Positions 12,104 to 25,290 of a stretch of DNA of 64,000 nucleotides are shown one piece after another. The notes under the pieces are model-generated. The model saw nothing but the letters and a program-made list of their open reading frames with translations. It searched no databases and was not told where the DNA came from. The stretch comes from Sipunculus nudus (Eukaryota; Annelida; Sipuncula; Golfingiida; Sipunculidae): the NCBI GenBank assembly GCA_026874595.1, contig CM049317.1:10576382-10640381 (forward strand). Direction: 5' to 3'. The translations under genes and the position numbers were made by a program. Numbering within the stretch: position 1 is the stretch's first letter; every line of letters begins with the position of its first letter.

Positions 12104-13833
12104 TTTAGAAATTCACACTTAATATTCGCATCTGCAAAAATACCCCTCCATCTGTAGCCACGCAAAGGTTCTCACAGTGAATATGACGGTTTTTCCCTCA
12201 TAACATGCGATAGTTCAAGGCAATACCAACACAATAATGTCGGCATATCAGATATACTCCTATAAAGTAGTTTTAACTCCTACTTACGTTGCGAAGTGTA
12301 GTTACCTGCAAACATACCTAATCCGGTAGTCTATTTACACTAATCCAGCACTTTGTTCAGAATGTCGATACAATGACACAAACGACACTGTAACAATTAT
12401 AGGCTGGGCCAGCCCAGATGAAGATATATATTATTAATAAATGTTTCCAGTCACGTGATTCACATGTATGAATCAGAGTCAATATCAGCACATCCCTGCG
12501 TGGTTAGATGAACAACCCTTTTCCCTGTTGGGGACGGTGGTCAGGTCAGCTTTGTGTAGGTCTCCAATAGCAAACTGGACGTTGTATTGTAGCAACAACA
12601 CGATCTGGTCACTGGCCGTTCTGGGTGGTCTGAAACAAGAGAACACAACGATTCAGGGCCAATGAAATACAATACAAAGAAAGGAAGTCATCGATCCACA
12701 AAGAATATCGCCTGTGATTGCTAATGTTAGAAACATAAGGTCAGTCGTCAATCGCTGGCGGGGCTCCATTCAACTTCCAGCTTTGTCACGCACAACAGAA
12801 CAACTTGTAATTACACTGTTTATTGATGTTGAGGCATGTCTTTAATAGCTCCGGCCTCGTGTGTATTCATCCCTCCACACGTAAAGAGATCACCTCCTGT
12901 TCTGAAGCATTTAACCTTAATGTACTACCTGGAAAAGCCCGAGGCGCGGGGTGTGTTTCCCCAATTGGGAGTCTACTGGAATTTTGCGATTATTCTAATG
13001 AACTTTTTCACAGTTTTTGGATAAGGAACTGAGACAGGGCTCACACCTGGACGATCTTGTCCGTGATTTGTTCGATGAACTTATGCCGGTTTATTTGCCG
13101 CCGAGTTGACATAGGCCGATTTTATCTGTGGTACGCGTTGACATGGGCCGACTTAACTGTTGGTAGCCCCTTTTCAAATAATGTCAAAATGTATGGGCAA
13201 AAATGGGAAATGACCCCCCCCCCCCCCCCCACTCCCCCCACCCCCATTAGGTCAAGACCAAGAGGGGGAAATTCCGATGGCGCGGTCACAGAGGAGCTGC
13301 GTTATGACGGTTGAGTGCCACTTATGTCCGCCATAATGTAAATGTAACGTCGGCATAACAGTGGAAACTACATTGCATTTGGTTGGGAAACGGTAGGAAA
13401 TCGGCAGATTTGGCAAGATCCGGGATATATCAAGAAAACATCAGGGTAACACCAGGACACATCTGGATAAATCGTTTATAGCATCAGGGTTCATCGATGT
13501 GTCCCGATGTTTGGCGTTCTCATCAGATGTTTCCGATAGTTCCCGATATACCCTGATCAAACCCTTAAGTATCCCTTAGGTCGCCTTTGTTGGCACAGAA
13601 GAAAACTAAAAGCCACGCAAATCGGCTTTTTTTTGGTTATGTGGAAAACATCAGGTTAGACTTTCGGGTCACATACATTAATACACATATGACGATTTGT
13701 CAGCAGGCCTCCAAGGCCTAATATGACAGATAATTTCAAAACTAAACAAATATTTAACATTGTTCTTTTGTGTCATGTGACGAGGTGACATGGCGTCTTT
13801 AATTGGTTGCCAACGTCATTCATAAGGAAATGC
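12104..13833. other. Upstream and intergenic stretch with a poly-C tract
   Basis: This is the 5' side of the minus-strand gene and holds no second gene that I can support. A run of cytosines lies at about 13207-13230 with a C-rich extension to about 13245. The 13430-13560 part repeats related words (CATCAGGGT, CGATGTGTCCCGATG, CGATATACCCTGATC), which suggests a degenerate inverted repeat. Confidence 0.55.
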
Positions 13834-14099
13834 CATTGTTGCTTTTTATTCGCGAGGTTTAAATTTTGCGATTGCACCAGAACCTATAAAATCTATGTTC
13901 AGCAAATCCAGGGCCGAACACAGATAAGGTCGCGACTTCACGCACCATGTTTCCACAGGTGTGATAACTAGTGTGTCATGTTCTCTTGTTCATCTTAGTT
14001 GATTGGGCATCTTATTTCCGTGTGTTTTATATTCGCTTATTTTTCATTCGTGAATATCTCGAACTTAATACCCTCTCGAACACAAAGGCAACCACAGTC
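13834..14099. mobile_element. Mariner-type MITE, diverged copy
   Basis: The left part reads TTGTTGCTTTTTATTCGCGAGG and then TTAAATTTTGCGATT, split here only to name its words. The right end reads CTCTCGAACACAAAGGCAA followed by CCACAG. These match the ends and inner TTCGCGA words of the better-preserved copy at 26329-26756. The left terminus is degenerate, so the boundary is approximate. There is no coding capacity. Confidence 0.6.
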
Positions 14100-14439
14100 T
14101 AAGGAGGAATCGCAGTAATAGGCACCGTCTATTCGTGTGTATGTATGTATGTTTGTATGACTGTTTGTATTCATGACTAATACAGCAATATTTGGCAATA
14201 TTTGTATCAACTAGGAGATAATTTCCAAAACATGAGCTAATATGTAGGAATGAGACATATATATAACTAACTGGAATGAAAACAAAACCATACATTGAAA
14301 TTTATTTGAGAAATCAATAAAACCCATGTGCAAGGAAGCAGTCTGTTTTTTACATCATCCGCCTAGATAAATGTCAAGGTTACTGATCACATGCACAAAC
14401 AGTTACGTTCAAAAAGATATTGATTTTATGTTTAGTTTA

Positions 14440-14846
14440 AAGAATTTAAAAGAATTAATGTGATTTTTGGCTTCCTCTGTATATATATTAATGATCCAAG
14501 GATAATTCTGGTCATGAAAAGTTCTTATTACGTCTCTTTGAAGGATGTATGAATTTGTTTATCAACAACTTATTTGTAAACACAGCGTTGTTGACAAACG
14601 AAAAAAACATGTAACCTTAGATGGCACCATTTGCAAAGCTCAGGCCTATCTGACTTCGTGCCAGATAACCTTGTTGAATTTGTTTTGATTATTTTGTCGG
14701 GCCCCCAAATATTATAAACATGTTAATATAAACAAAACAAGCAGCCTGTGTGCGTTGATATCTACGTTTTCTGGCCTGATTTTATAAAAACTTAGAGGGA
14801 TTATCTTAGTTTATAAAGGTCAGATAGGTAATTAGGCCCCTTTAAT
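14440..14846 (-). mobile_element. Dispersed repeat, family 2, minus-strand copy
   Basis: Read on the minus strand it starts AAATTAAAGGGGCCTAATTA and carries AGGCTGCTTGTTTTG, AATAATCAAAACAAATTCAA, ATCTGGCA, CATACATCCTTC and CAGAGGAAGCCA. These appear in the same order in the copies at 41.27-41.71 kb and 56.42-56.89 kb. The 3' end is diverged. Non-autonomous; no coding capacity seen. Confidence 0.75.
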
Positions 14847-15983
14847 TTCTATGACGAACCTTATCTCATATCAATTATAGCTCAAATATACATGATATTC
14901 TGAGGATACACGAGTAACATTGATTGACATCAGAAGTATTTACATTAACTACCCTTTGTTTGACGACCGGGGACTGCAACAATGGGGTTTTGATAATGGA
15001 AGAGGTTGACAGCCAATGACATTTGTAAATATATTCTGCACTTTTGCTAAACCAGCCCATTTTGCAACAAACCCAATATATTTTACGAACATTGCTGGCA
15101 TTTAGCAATGGAATGGTCGATCGGTAAGCTTTAAACCAGCTTGCAGGAAGTGAAATGTAGCTTTTAGACTTTGGTTCTGTCACAACAGGCCACAAATCTA
15201 TACCATGGGTGGGTTAACAGATAAAGAATTGTGCTCAATTCAAAACTGAAAATATGGCATATATACCGCGTGCCTTTTTAGCCCGTTGTCAAAAATGTTA
15301 CTTTGATACCAAAATCTATTAGCCAATAGATATTTTTGTGCCCGTGTTATACTAGTTAACTAAACCATGACCAAACCAGAAAGCACTCTAAGACAGCAAC
15401 CCTTCGCAATATCGTCTTCATTAAAGACATAACGATCAGGTTACAGAGACTTTGCCGTGAAAAAAAAATGTTGTCATGTGTTTTCATTAGAGACGTATCA
15501 TTAATATTTTAATAACATGTAAGACAGAAGGCTTTTGACAAAAAAAGATCATCATCGATGAAAGCCAACGCATCAAGTTCTATCCAACTGTTTATTGAAT
15601 AATGGCCTACGCATCATTGACAAATTGAAGACATAGTGTGCAGACGAACAGACAAAAAAAAGAGCTAATACTGCATGTGGGTGGATATGCATCCAGATAA
15701 AACTCTGAAAAGCAATCAATAAATCAACCCCAAAGTTTAACAACTGTACCCTCTCTTGGTACAATATCAAATTTAATTGAAATTCTTCTTCGAAAAACAA
15801 TCAGGCAGACAAAAGGGGTATAACACATAACCTTTATCAGCATGTATAAGAAGGTAACTACATGTACATTGAAGGAGGTAAATACATGAACATTTAAGGA
15901 AGTAAATACATGTATGAACTTAAAGCATTACTAACAATATCATCCAAATGAAAGGATTCTGATGTTCGAATTCATGAGATTAA
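14847..15983. other. Non-coding stretch
   Basis: The longest frame, 106 codons on the minus strand at 14875-15195, shows no recognisable domain and has ordinary non-coding composition. I do not call it a gene. Short related words TGAAGGAGGTAAATACATG and TTAAGGAAGTAAATACATG recur near 15870-15910. Confidence 0.55.
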
Positions 15984-16487
15984 AGTCCGTCCCACCATGT
16001 TGCGTCCATCGGGTTTTGACGTTATTATTAACAAAATCAGTTTATTTAAAAAAAAAAAACTAATAGAAAGTAAATTAACCAGGCGATCCGGTAATTATTT
16101 ACAAGAAAAATACTACCCTACCATTTTCAAAGAAAATGGGTGAAACAATTAATATTTGAAAATATAGAGTCTATTTTTTCTCATGGCATATTGACTGAAG
16201 TGACAGGGTCAAGAACACTTTTTGACAGGCGTTAATTGGATGATGGTAGCACTTGGTACCATAAATATGATAAAAACACATCGTCAGCTAAAAGACGCCA
16301 TCATGAAAGTTGCGTAGTATACAATGAACTTGTTTGACTGAACTCTTTCATTCCCTGTTTCGGGAATGCACATTGTCTTCTTTGTAACACAATGGACAGA
16401 AATATCAGCAAGTCCAAATTATTGCAAAAAAAAAAAAAAAAAAACAACAACAAAAAAAACGATGGGCGCCCCTTGATGGGACGGACT
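15984..16487. mobile_element. MITE with ~28-bp inverted ends
   Basis: The left end AGTCCGTCCCACCATG (from 15984) continues to GCGTCCATCG. The right end is its reverse complement with a few changes (CGATGGGCGCC...TGATGGGACGGACT, to 16487). The element is about 504 bp, has no coding frame and ends internally in an A-rich tract (16425-16460). A target duplication was not clear. Confidence 0.65.
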
Positions 16488-17249
16488 ATGACACAATGAC
16501 AGAGTAAATTTAGGGAGAGTACAATTAAAGGGAATATAAACCTTCATAATTCGTTTGTTGATATCACGCGTGACAAGTGTCAATGTTTACAGGTAACCAA
16601 GGACAGACGTCCATTAATGGCCTTACAACAGCAGAGTGTCATTAATCGTGACAAAACACACTAATATGGGACATACCCCTTTCAAGCCGTAATGAATAAA
16701 TAAAATTATTATGGTCAAGCTTTTAGTAGAACGTCAGTTTCACTAAGGGTAATAGACAGAATTTTGTAGTATCGTTATACAGAATAAGCTTTATGTTTTT
16801 TTAATGCTTCAATACTTAAATAAAATAATTTGTAGCGCTTTTTATGGATTTGCATAGGCATAGTTTATGAAAGGAGTACTTCGATATGCGATTTTAATTC
16901 AAATATACAGTTTTGCAGAAAGCACAAAACTGTGCACACGGATACTACTGCTCTTGGGAACCTTTAAAAAAATACAAAATCCCAAAAATTCGCTCCCTCT
17001 GGCGACCGCCATCATGATTTTAAATATGGCCGCCAAGTTATGCATTTTTCGAATATATGATACTATTTTTCAATCAGGCAGGCCTAAAATCATGGCCACA
17101 AAAAAGGGGGGCAAATGCTGTCGAAGATTTTAATCAATCATGTTTTTGGTTCATAATTAGAAAAAAGCTCGATTGAAGTACCCGGTTGATACCATTCTGT
17201 AAAATATGAGCTGGTTCCCTTGGCAACCTTGGTTAATTAAGAAATCACT
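16488..17249. other. Non-coding stretch with homeodomain-like words
   Basis: No gene seen. 16520-16700 has more balanced composition and words such as TCCATTAATGG and GTCATTAATCGTGAC, which could be homeodomain sites. This is speculative. An 88-codon frame at 16867-17133 shows no domain. Confidence 0.45.
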
Positions 17250-18600
17250 TTATTTACATCAAGGCATTTAAATAAATGGCCATAACTCTGTTGAAATTTA
17301 ACATAAGATGTTGAAATAAACAGCAAAGTGCAGGAAATTGAAAGTATTTGTTTACATGAAATGTTTTCTGTCACAACAAAATTTGCATTGTTAAAATGAC
17401 AATTATTACTAATTACATGTATTCAGAATCATCTTAATCTTAACCATATGACGTCTTTTAGCTTACAATTTATTCTAATAAAAAGGTACATAAATAAAGA
17501 GTAAATTAATTAATGTATGTCTTCCTAATTTGCATATTTAAATTGGAATCTTAATGAATATGCATGAAAATCTACCGTTATGTCAATTATCTAGACCTGC
17601 ATGTTACTGGTGTTGTAAAACACATAAGTCATCAATTATAGTTTGAGGATTTTCTCCAAGCTGCCCATTTTCTACTATAAAAGTATTTAAAATCCAATAA
17701 GTAGTTAAATTACCTTATGGAAATTACCTTACTACTTGATACAATATGCATATTTTGCATAATTATACATACTTTAATTAAGAATATCATACATTCTGAT
17801 CATCACAGAACCTCCGTCAATATGGTCACGATTTAGTGTTTTAGTCACAGGGATCCCTGGTACTGAAAGGGGATAACTGCTTTCAACATTTTATGGGCAG
17901 GTATAAGAAAATCAAATTTATGATCTAATTTGCATATCTACTGTATGCATACGGTTATTAATGAATATGCATGGTGTGAAATCGAAATACTAGCTTGTCA
18001 CTGTTCCATGTGAAGATATTCACAATTGTATCTCGAGCTTCCCTCACAATTTACATTTTTATTATTTGTTTCGCCGTATGTATAGATACAAAAAGCAGTA
18101 ATTATTTTAAATAAATTTTCAATATTTTCAAGAAAATCTGCATATTTTGCATTGATCTACATAATTTTTATAAAACCAATTATATAACATGTAATCACTG
18201 TCTACATCTATAATTCTAAAAAAAAGGGCAGTTGGTACCAACAGTTTTCAAGACGTTCATGCATCTGCACAATACAAATATGCCTGAAAGTGCTACAAGA
18301 TTACCAGTTATTTTAATATACGATATGGTTTCCATGGAAACAAAGTTTATTCTGGGAATAATGCTGATAATTTAAATAACACTGTGTCTTGTTTTATAAA
18401 AAATTAATATTCCAGTGAACAGTCATTTGAATAAATGTCAAATTTGATATTGTTCCTCATTCCTTTATCTTATCTTTGTATTTCAGTGAATATGAATTAA
18501 AGTCTACCTTAATATAAATTGAATATCCACATGTAATCAATAATTGTTCAGAATATGTTACAGAAGTAACGCTTAGTAGCAAATTCAGTAAGTTCATAAA
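17250..18600. repeat. Degenerate ~400-bp AT-rich repeat with octamer words
   Basis: TTTGCATATTTAAATTGG followed by AATGAATATGCATG near 17529-17570 recurs as TTTGCATATCTACTG followed by AATGAATATGCATG near 17930-17972. ATGCATATTTTGCATAATTA near 17746 recurs as CTGCATATTTTGCATTGATC near 18138. The offset is about 390-400 bp, so two diverged copies are present. Confidence 0.5.
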
Positions 18601-19378
18601 TGATAATCAAAGATATCCCGTTGTTTGCCCCTCTTGCGGGCCAGAGTTTTAAATATCCAGCAATGGATCCAGCAAGATTATTAAGTGGGCAATCTGTTAT
18701 CTCTTCAGCAGAAACTCACGGTACAAACGCTGTATGACATTTGATCTGAGGCACGGAAGAGTGTATAGGATGGAGTGCGCGGGTGATCTATTGATGAAAT
18801 CTTACGCTGGCGGAGGTATGCGTTCTAAGAGCTGTCTATACCTCGCCGTGTCGTGTGGTCTGACATGAACAGTTTCATAGTATTTGGTCATCTGGGTGAA
18901 ACGATATTGATTTCGTGTTGTCATTAGTGCTGCTATTGTTGTCGTAGTATCGGTCTATCAGTGGAAACCTTAGCCTAGTTATATTTACTGCCAACTCCCC
19001 TACATCAGACTGGCTGAAACATCAAATTGACGTTTTGGACGCATCATTGATCCCATAGACACGGGTCACGCAGCCGGGGGCGGTAGTGTTCTATATAAGT
19101 AAATGTACACGCTTATACTCCTTTGTTTAGAATAGAGTTCTTTATGTTTACCTTAGGCCTAATGAGATATAAAGAAGCATGTTTGAGTTGATGTCATGAT
19201 TACAAAATATTGTGAATTGACCTGTTGTTAATTTTAAGCCGGCTGCATGCCTCGAGTCACGTTCCGCATGTTGTCAAAACCAAAAATTTATTTCTTATAA
19301 ATGTTGTATCTTAGAGGTAAGCGAGGCCTTACAGGTTGGTAATGCTTTTAAATATTTTTTTGGTTTTTATACTTTTTG
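18601..19378. other. Non-coding block, more balanced composition
   Basis: No gene seen. 18600-18870 is less AT-rich than its surroundings and contains TAATCAAAGATATCC and similar words. It could be regulatory or an untranslated part of a gene outside view; I cannot tell which. Confidence 0.4.
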
Positions 19379-19465
19379 ACCACCTTGTCCGACTTAATGT
19401 ACGTTTAACCATCTTGTACGACACAATGTACGTTTTACCACCTTGCCCGACATAATGTACGTTTG
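19379..19465. repeat. 29-bp tandem repeat, three copies
   Basis: Three adjacent copies begin ACCACCTTGTCCGAC, ACCATCTTGTACGAC and ACCACCTTGCCCGAC. Each ends in ATGTACGTTT plus one base. Confidence 0.9.
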
Positions 19466-19855
19466 ATCAACTTTGCCTCTGTTTTTTTTTTATTTTTATA
19501 CGATTAACTAAAAATTTCACTATTTTCTTTCTGGATTCCAAGTTCCAAATCCGACGGTATACCTAGTGAGAGGTAAAGTTTACTTTGCCCAGCCTACCGA
19601 AGGCTTCTTACAAACCAGCAGCTAAATTGAACAATATGCTCGAAGAATCGCATATCAGGTCAGTCCTATGTGAATTAAACCTTTCTCATAGTGTAGTCTC
19701 ATGGGGAGCTGGCAAAAGAAATTTTGAACTGATAAAAAATGTAAATGGTTACCATACTACCATTGCTCTTTCAAAATGGTTTGTGATGAATAATTAATAT
19801 TATGTTTTACAGTCATGATGACAAATCATGCATTCAGTCGAGCTTTCAGTAGAGG
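19466..19855. other. Non-coding stretch before the foldback-like element
   Basis: One open frame of 70 codons at 19585-19797 shows no domain that I recognise. Nothing else is apparent. Confidence 0.5.
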
Positions 19856-20560
19856 GTACCTATAAATTGTTAAAAGTACAAGGTTTTTGATGGATTCAAT
19901 GGTAGGGGTCCACTGATACTTTTGAGGTTGGTTGTCGGAAATTCGGGCAATTTTTGAAATATGCAAATTAGGGCCGTCGTTGAAGAAAATTCTACTTTCG
20001 TCAATATCTCAAGAACTTACCATGATAATTGGTAATACATTGCGTCATAGTCAAATATTCAAATGGAACCATAATAGCAACGGTTTAGTCGGTATTTAAA
20101 ATATTAATATGCAAATTAGGACCGCCGTTGATGAAAATTCTCTCTTCCCCTATATCCCAAGAACCAACCATGATAAGTGGTCGAGCGTTGTGTCTAGACC
20201 GAGGGTTTCATGGTAAAAGATTCAAATGAAACCATGTGAAAAATGGTCCAGCTGAATATTTTTATGCAAATGTGGGATGCCATTAATGGAAATTCTACTT
20301 GTTTAATTAAAAAGAAACATTGGAAACCATTTGATTTTATTTGGACAAACATGGAATCTAGACAGTTTTTTATGGTCAAAAAATGCTAAAATACTATTGG
20401 CCTAGATGCCTGATGTTCCGGATTTTTTTTATATTTTAAAACACAAATTACGGCAGCCATTGCGGTAAACCTTATTTTTCCACTATAGATTTAAAACGTT
20501 GATATGTGGTCAAATATATATGCTAAACCTGAGGTTTCTTAGTCAGAGTTTGATTTGAGA
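19856..20560 (+). repeat. Left arm of a foldback-like element
   Basis: The outer part (TATAAATTGTTAAAAGTACA, then AAGGTTTTTGATGGATT, then GGTAGGG) is matched, reverse-complemented, at 23210-23110. Inside the arm about four degenerate repeats of ~155 bp follow, each with a word like ATGCAAATTAGGGCCGYC and then GAAAATTCTACTT. They begin near 19960, 20111, 20266 and 20433. Later parts of the unit carry GTGTCTAGACC, GGGTTTCATGGT and ATTCAAATGAAACCATG. No transposase is encoded. Confidence 0.7.
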
Positions 20561-21319
20561 ACCTACCTTTGGGTGGTCAATGTACCATTTAATCTAGATT
20601 TACGACGGGGTCTCTTTTCTATACTTAGTGTTATGACGTAGAATCATAATGCATAGTCCTTAAATCTTTTGTATCTTTATTTCACGAAAGGTAATGGATA
20701 ATATTAATACCGGTGCTGTTCGGGGTTCTGTTCCACATAAAATATAACCTATTTATTGATAATCTTCTGAAAGGGGCCCAATCACCTATAAGGCATGTTG
20801 AATTAACATGAGTAATAGCTGCTTCCCTTAACAAAAAAATATGTACCTGCAAAAATATTGCCTTGAAACCGTTTGCTTACTCATGTAAAAGAGTGTTAAA
20901 AACAGTCGACCGGGCGCGATCAGAGGTGTCAACATAAACACAGCGCGTGGGGCGGGTTGCATCCCGGAGCCACAACCCGTGTCAATCAGGAAATGTACTG
21001 ATTGACTTGGCCCAAAAAATCTAATATAAGTTCCCGTTGGCTGAAACACTGCGCTTTGCGGCTAACAATCAAACCTCCGGATACTAGGCCTTGTTATGGT
21101 ATACATACTCACGTGGAATGTGTTTACTAACACGCAGAGTCATAAGAATGTTAAACAGTCGTATGCGAGGTACTAAGGTTGTGTGCTTGGATGGTTTTGC
21201 TGGGACGCTTTCGTATTAAGCAAAACTGAACTGATAGTTGTGAAAAAATAGACATAATATTGCTCCTGATTTTTGTCCCATTAATCTGACTAGTATATGT
21301 CATGTGGAGAGAATGTCAA

Positions 21320-21363
<44 letters not shown>

Positions 21364-22559
21364 ATTGTATTAGATAAAACTATTAGGATATAAGATCATT
21401 TTACATTTGGCCACTGTTTCTGGATGACAACCCCATATGACGATGCAAGCAGTTTTGCTGTCTGTATATATGGTATTCATTTAGTTTATAGAAAACACAG
21501 TCTTGTTTAAAGGGACCAGTTCAGATCCACTTGAATAATATATGCCTAGGCGATTATCCTAATTCACAATATTTTTTAAATACAGATTTGGTGTATCTTT
21601 TGTAAATTAATGAAAATTAAAAAGAAAGTTTGGTTCATATATGCAACCATAGGTTATATAAGGTTTAAGATACATGACGCCTTTCGGTCCATTTTCCATG
21701 GTCAGAAGTTTGAATTCACCAGAATATTTAATGGAAGCAAAATAATCACTATAAATGTCTGCATGTATACAGGGTGAATGGGATTGGACAATGATATCTA
21801 TTGAAACAAATTTCCGAAATTCATGGTATATGGAGATGTAAGGTAGTTTTACTTAATTCTGACATCCTCTCCCTCTGCTTTGGCCTGGAATTATTTGGTT
21901 ATACCGATCAAGTAAAACACCCTGCTTGTCTGATTATAAAAGAGCGAGCTGCACCTCACTTAATTTAAGTTACCATATCTGCAGCCAAAGGCCTATTGGT
22001 ATTTATAATTCCTATCTCGATATGCCTTTAGCTTGAGTCTGGCGGTTTAGCCTTTGACACACATATTTGTGTTTATAATATACAATAGTTTCAGTCATTT
22101 CAGTGTATAATTAAACTTCTCATTCCTCAAACACTGATAAATATTAAAAACAGAGCATTGATTCTGGCCTCATATTCCATAAGAAAACTTTCTGAAGATG
22201 GAACTGTGCATTGAAAGAGAATAACATGATAAATGCCATGAAATTTAGTCTTTTGGCTAAATTAAGAATATTTGTAGGCACGGGATAGTGAATAACACGG
22301 TCATAAATTGTCGTGAAGACATCAGAGCGAAGCTTTCAGCATTTTGCCTTGAAGGCAGTATTGGGGGATGAATCGTGCCCTTTCGGCTCTAAAACTTAAG
22401 CCCCAGCCACGAGGCTACGACCGAGCCTATTCACTTTATCAACATTTCAAACTGAAATATTGCATATAAGCTGTTTCTATCAGAAAATCATTTCCTTGTA
22501 AATTAATGTTAAAATACGCTAACAAAATCGTATTTACAGGGTTTTGTTTGGATCAATAA
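20561..22559. other. Interior of the foldback-like element
   Basis: About 2 kb between the two inverted arms. It holds a (TA)n run at 21324-21360 and no frame longer than 73 codons, so no transposase. AAAGGGGCCCAATCACCTAT at 20774-20793 resembles the 5' end of repeat family 2 and may be a truncated copy. 22320-22440 is more GC-rich but unrecognised. Confidence 0.5.
21324..21360. repeat. (TA)n microsatellite
   Basis: An uninterrupted TA run inside the foldback-like element. Confidence 0.97.
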
Positions 22560-23211
22560 CCGTGAAAACCTAAGTCTTGATAAAATGTTTGATTGAATAT
22601 TATGGTTATATCTTTTGATAATACGGACGATTTTCTGAATTTTTTTCCAGATGGTCTTATAACAATACTGGCCATGAATACTTAGGATATCATGTTTGAC
22701 CAGTTACCATGGTTTCCATCTGAAACCCTGAAGAAAAAGCGTTTCATCTATAGGGACCCTAATTTGCATGTTGAATTTAAAACACGGAATAAACGTTTGT
22801 TAACATGGTTTCTTTGAAGCTTTGACCATGGAAACCTAGTTCTAGACACAATGTTGGACCAGATATCTCGGTTAGTACTGGACATAAATAAAGTAGGATT
22901 TTCAACAATGGCTGCTTAAATAGGCATATTACAATTTTAAATTCGCTATAAATCGTTCTGAATATTGTTTCATTTGAATCTTTGGCCATGAAAACCTAGG
23001 TCTAGTCATAATGTTGGACAAGATATGTTGGTTAGTTCTGGAGATTTTGATAAGAAATTGAATTTTCGCGAATGGCGGCCCTAATTTGCATATTACTAAA
23101 AATTGTCCAAGGTCGTCGTGAGGACAATCAATTTATGAAGTGTTATTAGATCCCTACCAACACAAATTCATCAAAAAACCTTGCACTATAGATAATTCAT
23201 AGTTTCGCTAT
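22560..23211 (-). repeat. Right arm of the foldback-like element
   Basis: The reverse complement of the left arm with divergence. Units end in GGCGGCCCTAATTTGCATA (near 23073-23091), a weaker version near 22908-22930, and GGACCCTAATTTGCATG (near 22755-22771). Between them lie CTAGGTCTAGTCATAATG, CTAGTTCTAGACACAATG and TTGAATCTTTGGCCATG. Together with the left arm it would fold into a long hairpin with a ~2-kb loop. Confidence 0.7.
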
Positions 23212-25290
23212 TGAATAAAATATAGGCGGCAACTCGACTAATTGTAAGATAAAGGGAGCACGATATCTGATTTTTCATCTGTCCTCCAAATTAACCATTT
23301 TCTTTTGAAAATGTTATTTTATTATTAATATTTAATATGTATAAAGCCACAAATACGAGCGGTTAAGTGTATGACATTATTCAATCCATCAAATACCAGG
23401 TAACATGTGAAGCAGAGCTATAAGGCTTCCTCATTATATTGATCAAAATCTGGTAAAACTGTTTGTTAAAAAAAAGAGGCACTGGATAAATCACTAAATG
23501 CTTCCTCAAAGACCGAACGTGAAAGCGAAAGTAAAACTAGAAAGCACTCAGAGAGCACGTACCTGATCCAATTTCTGAATCCGCATAATATTTACAAGCT
23601 GTTCCTCGGCGACCTTAATAGAAATTGTACGGGGAAACGTACAAACTAAAAAACCGGGGTTAACACATGACCTATCAATAACGTTTTCAAAAGTAATGTT
23701 TCAAACATTTCCCCCACCTAATCCTGCTCCAATAGGATTCATTCTCCGATCGCTGGTGCGGAGGACATCTACAATATCTAGGGGACCATCGAGCTGCAGA
23801 AACTTTTTTTATTTAGTGAGCAATATTACGGAAGAGGGGGTGTTGTGTTCAAATGGATGATCCGTGTTCTTCTTCAGGATCAAAATATAGGTTCTTCCTC
23901 CCACTGTCTGATTACCCGTCACACTTTTTCTCGGTATTTCTTAGAGCGGCCTGCCGTCTTCTCTGGTGGTAAAAAAAAACACACAGGACTTAAATAATGA
24001 CTTTATAAGCTGCGCATTTCCTTGTACGGATGCAGTGCGGATACGTTTCTGTGTTTCAATTTATACTTTGTTTTCAGAGCGGTTTTTGGTCTTCCTTACA
24101 AAGTGATGATGAAAAATAATAAAATAACCAAAAGAAAACACCTATGATGGGTTCACCACATTAATAGGAGAAGACGGGCATATCACGGTCTCCCATAGGA
24201 GCTGCATTTTGATTAAGAGAAATATTTCCATCTCTGGGCATTATAAGAGCTTTCTGATGTATAATTTCCCAATTTCCCAGATCTCCTTCCATTTTATCAA
24301 GATCTCCTTTTTATAGCAAGATTCTCTGGGTTAGACCACCAGGGCTGGCACAGAGCAAAGAATTGTAATCAGACCAAAAAGAGCGTGGTATCGCATTGTG
24401 CAACCAGCTCCAAATTTTAAACATGCGACACCCCCTCGCGTTGGTGTTATCAGACAAACAAGAGCGGTAGTTGCTATTCTTTGCCCCGTACCAGCTCTGG
24501 CGGTGAGACCCAGATAATCTTTAAATCTTCCTATTTTGTTCCAGACAGTTTTAGATATTGTCCGCTGAGCATTGTTCGCATATAGGAGACGGTCACGTGT
24601 CAAGTGTCCCACTACTTTCTTATGACAACAACACAGCATGACACACCAGAGTACAAATATATATGTGAACAATATTTTGAAAACATTCCCTTTGTATTGG
24701 AGCTATTGTTATAAAATGGCTATCTATAGTTTATTCCTGATCTCCCATCACATTAAAAATACACAAATTATCGGGAACGCATGATATTCGCCAGTTTCAC
24801 GCGAACTATACTATTTCTAGAAAGGATCATATATTTAGCATTATAACTGAATTATAATTTTAGGTTTTAGGTAAAGAAAGGGATTTCTGACGCAGAGTCA
24901 TTCTTTTTCTATCGCAGTAGGTCAGAACAAAATATATACAAATCGAAAATACAATACATTTCCTCGTCGGCAAATTCGATTATTGTCTCCACCGATGAAA
25001 GGCTGAGGAATATAATTTTATCCAAATTATTTCCTAATGGAATCAATTAATAGATCGATGAAAATAAATATTAAAACATATTGTGGCATAATTTGAATAC
25101 GAAAAATCCAATGACTTTATTGAAACCTTTTCACATTCGGTACAAGATAAGTTCTGTAAGGATCGCCTCTACCAATTCCATTTTATAGTTTCGTGCCCCT
25201 GTGAGGAATCGGTGGACAAATTAATTAACTGGCTGGTGACTATTCGTATCCACAAAGTAGTCCTGGTTGAGACAGACAGTTTATTTACTG
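23212..25290. other. Non-coding stretch; 23.7-24.6 kb more balanced
   Basis: No gene that I can support. 24330-24620 has low AT content for this window, and its minus strand stays open for 113 codons (24331-24672), but the peptide shows no known domain. I read this as possible regulatory sequence, not coding sequence. Confidence 0.45.

Noticed and set aside
11448-12122. 224-codon frame on the + strand
   Set aside because: Shadow of the minus-strand gene. The peptide is Ser/Leu/Phe-rich, as expected for an antisense translation of a charged protein.
24331-24672. 113-codon minus-strand frame with hydrophobic ends
   Set aside because: No recognisable domain and no supporting start context. Better explained as a non-coding block of balanced composition.
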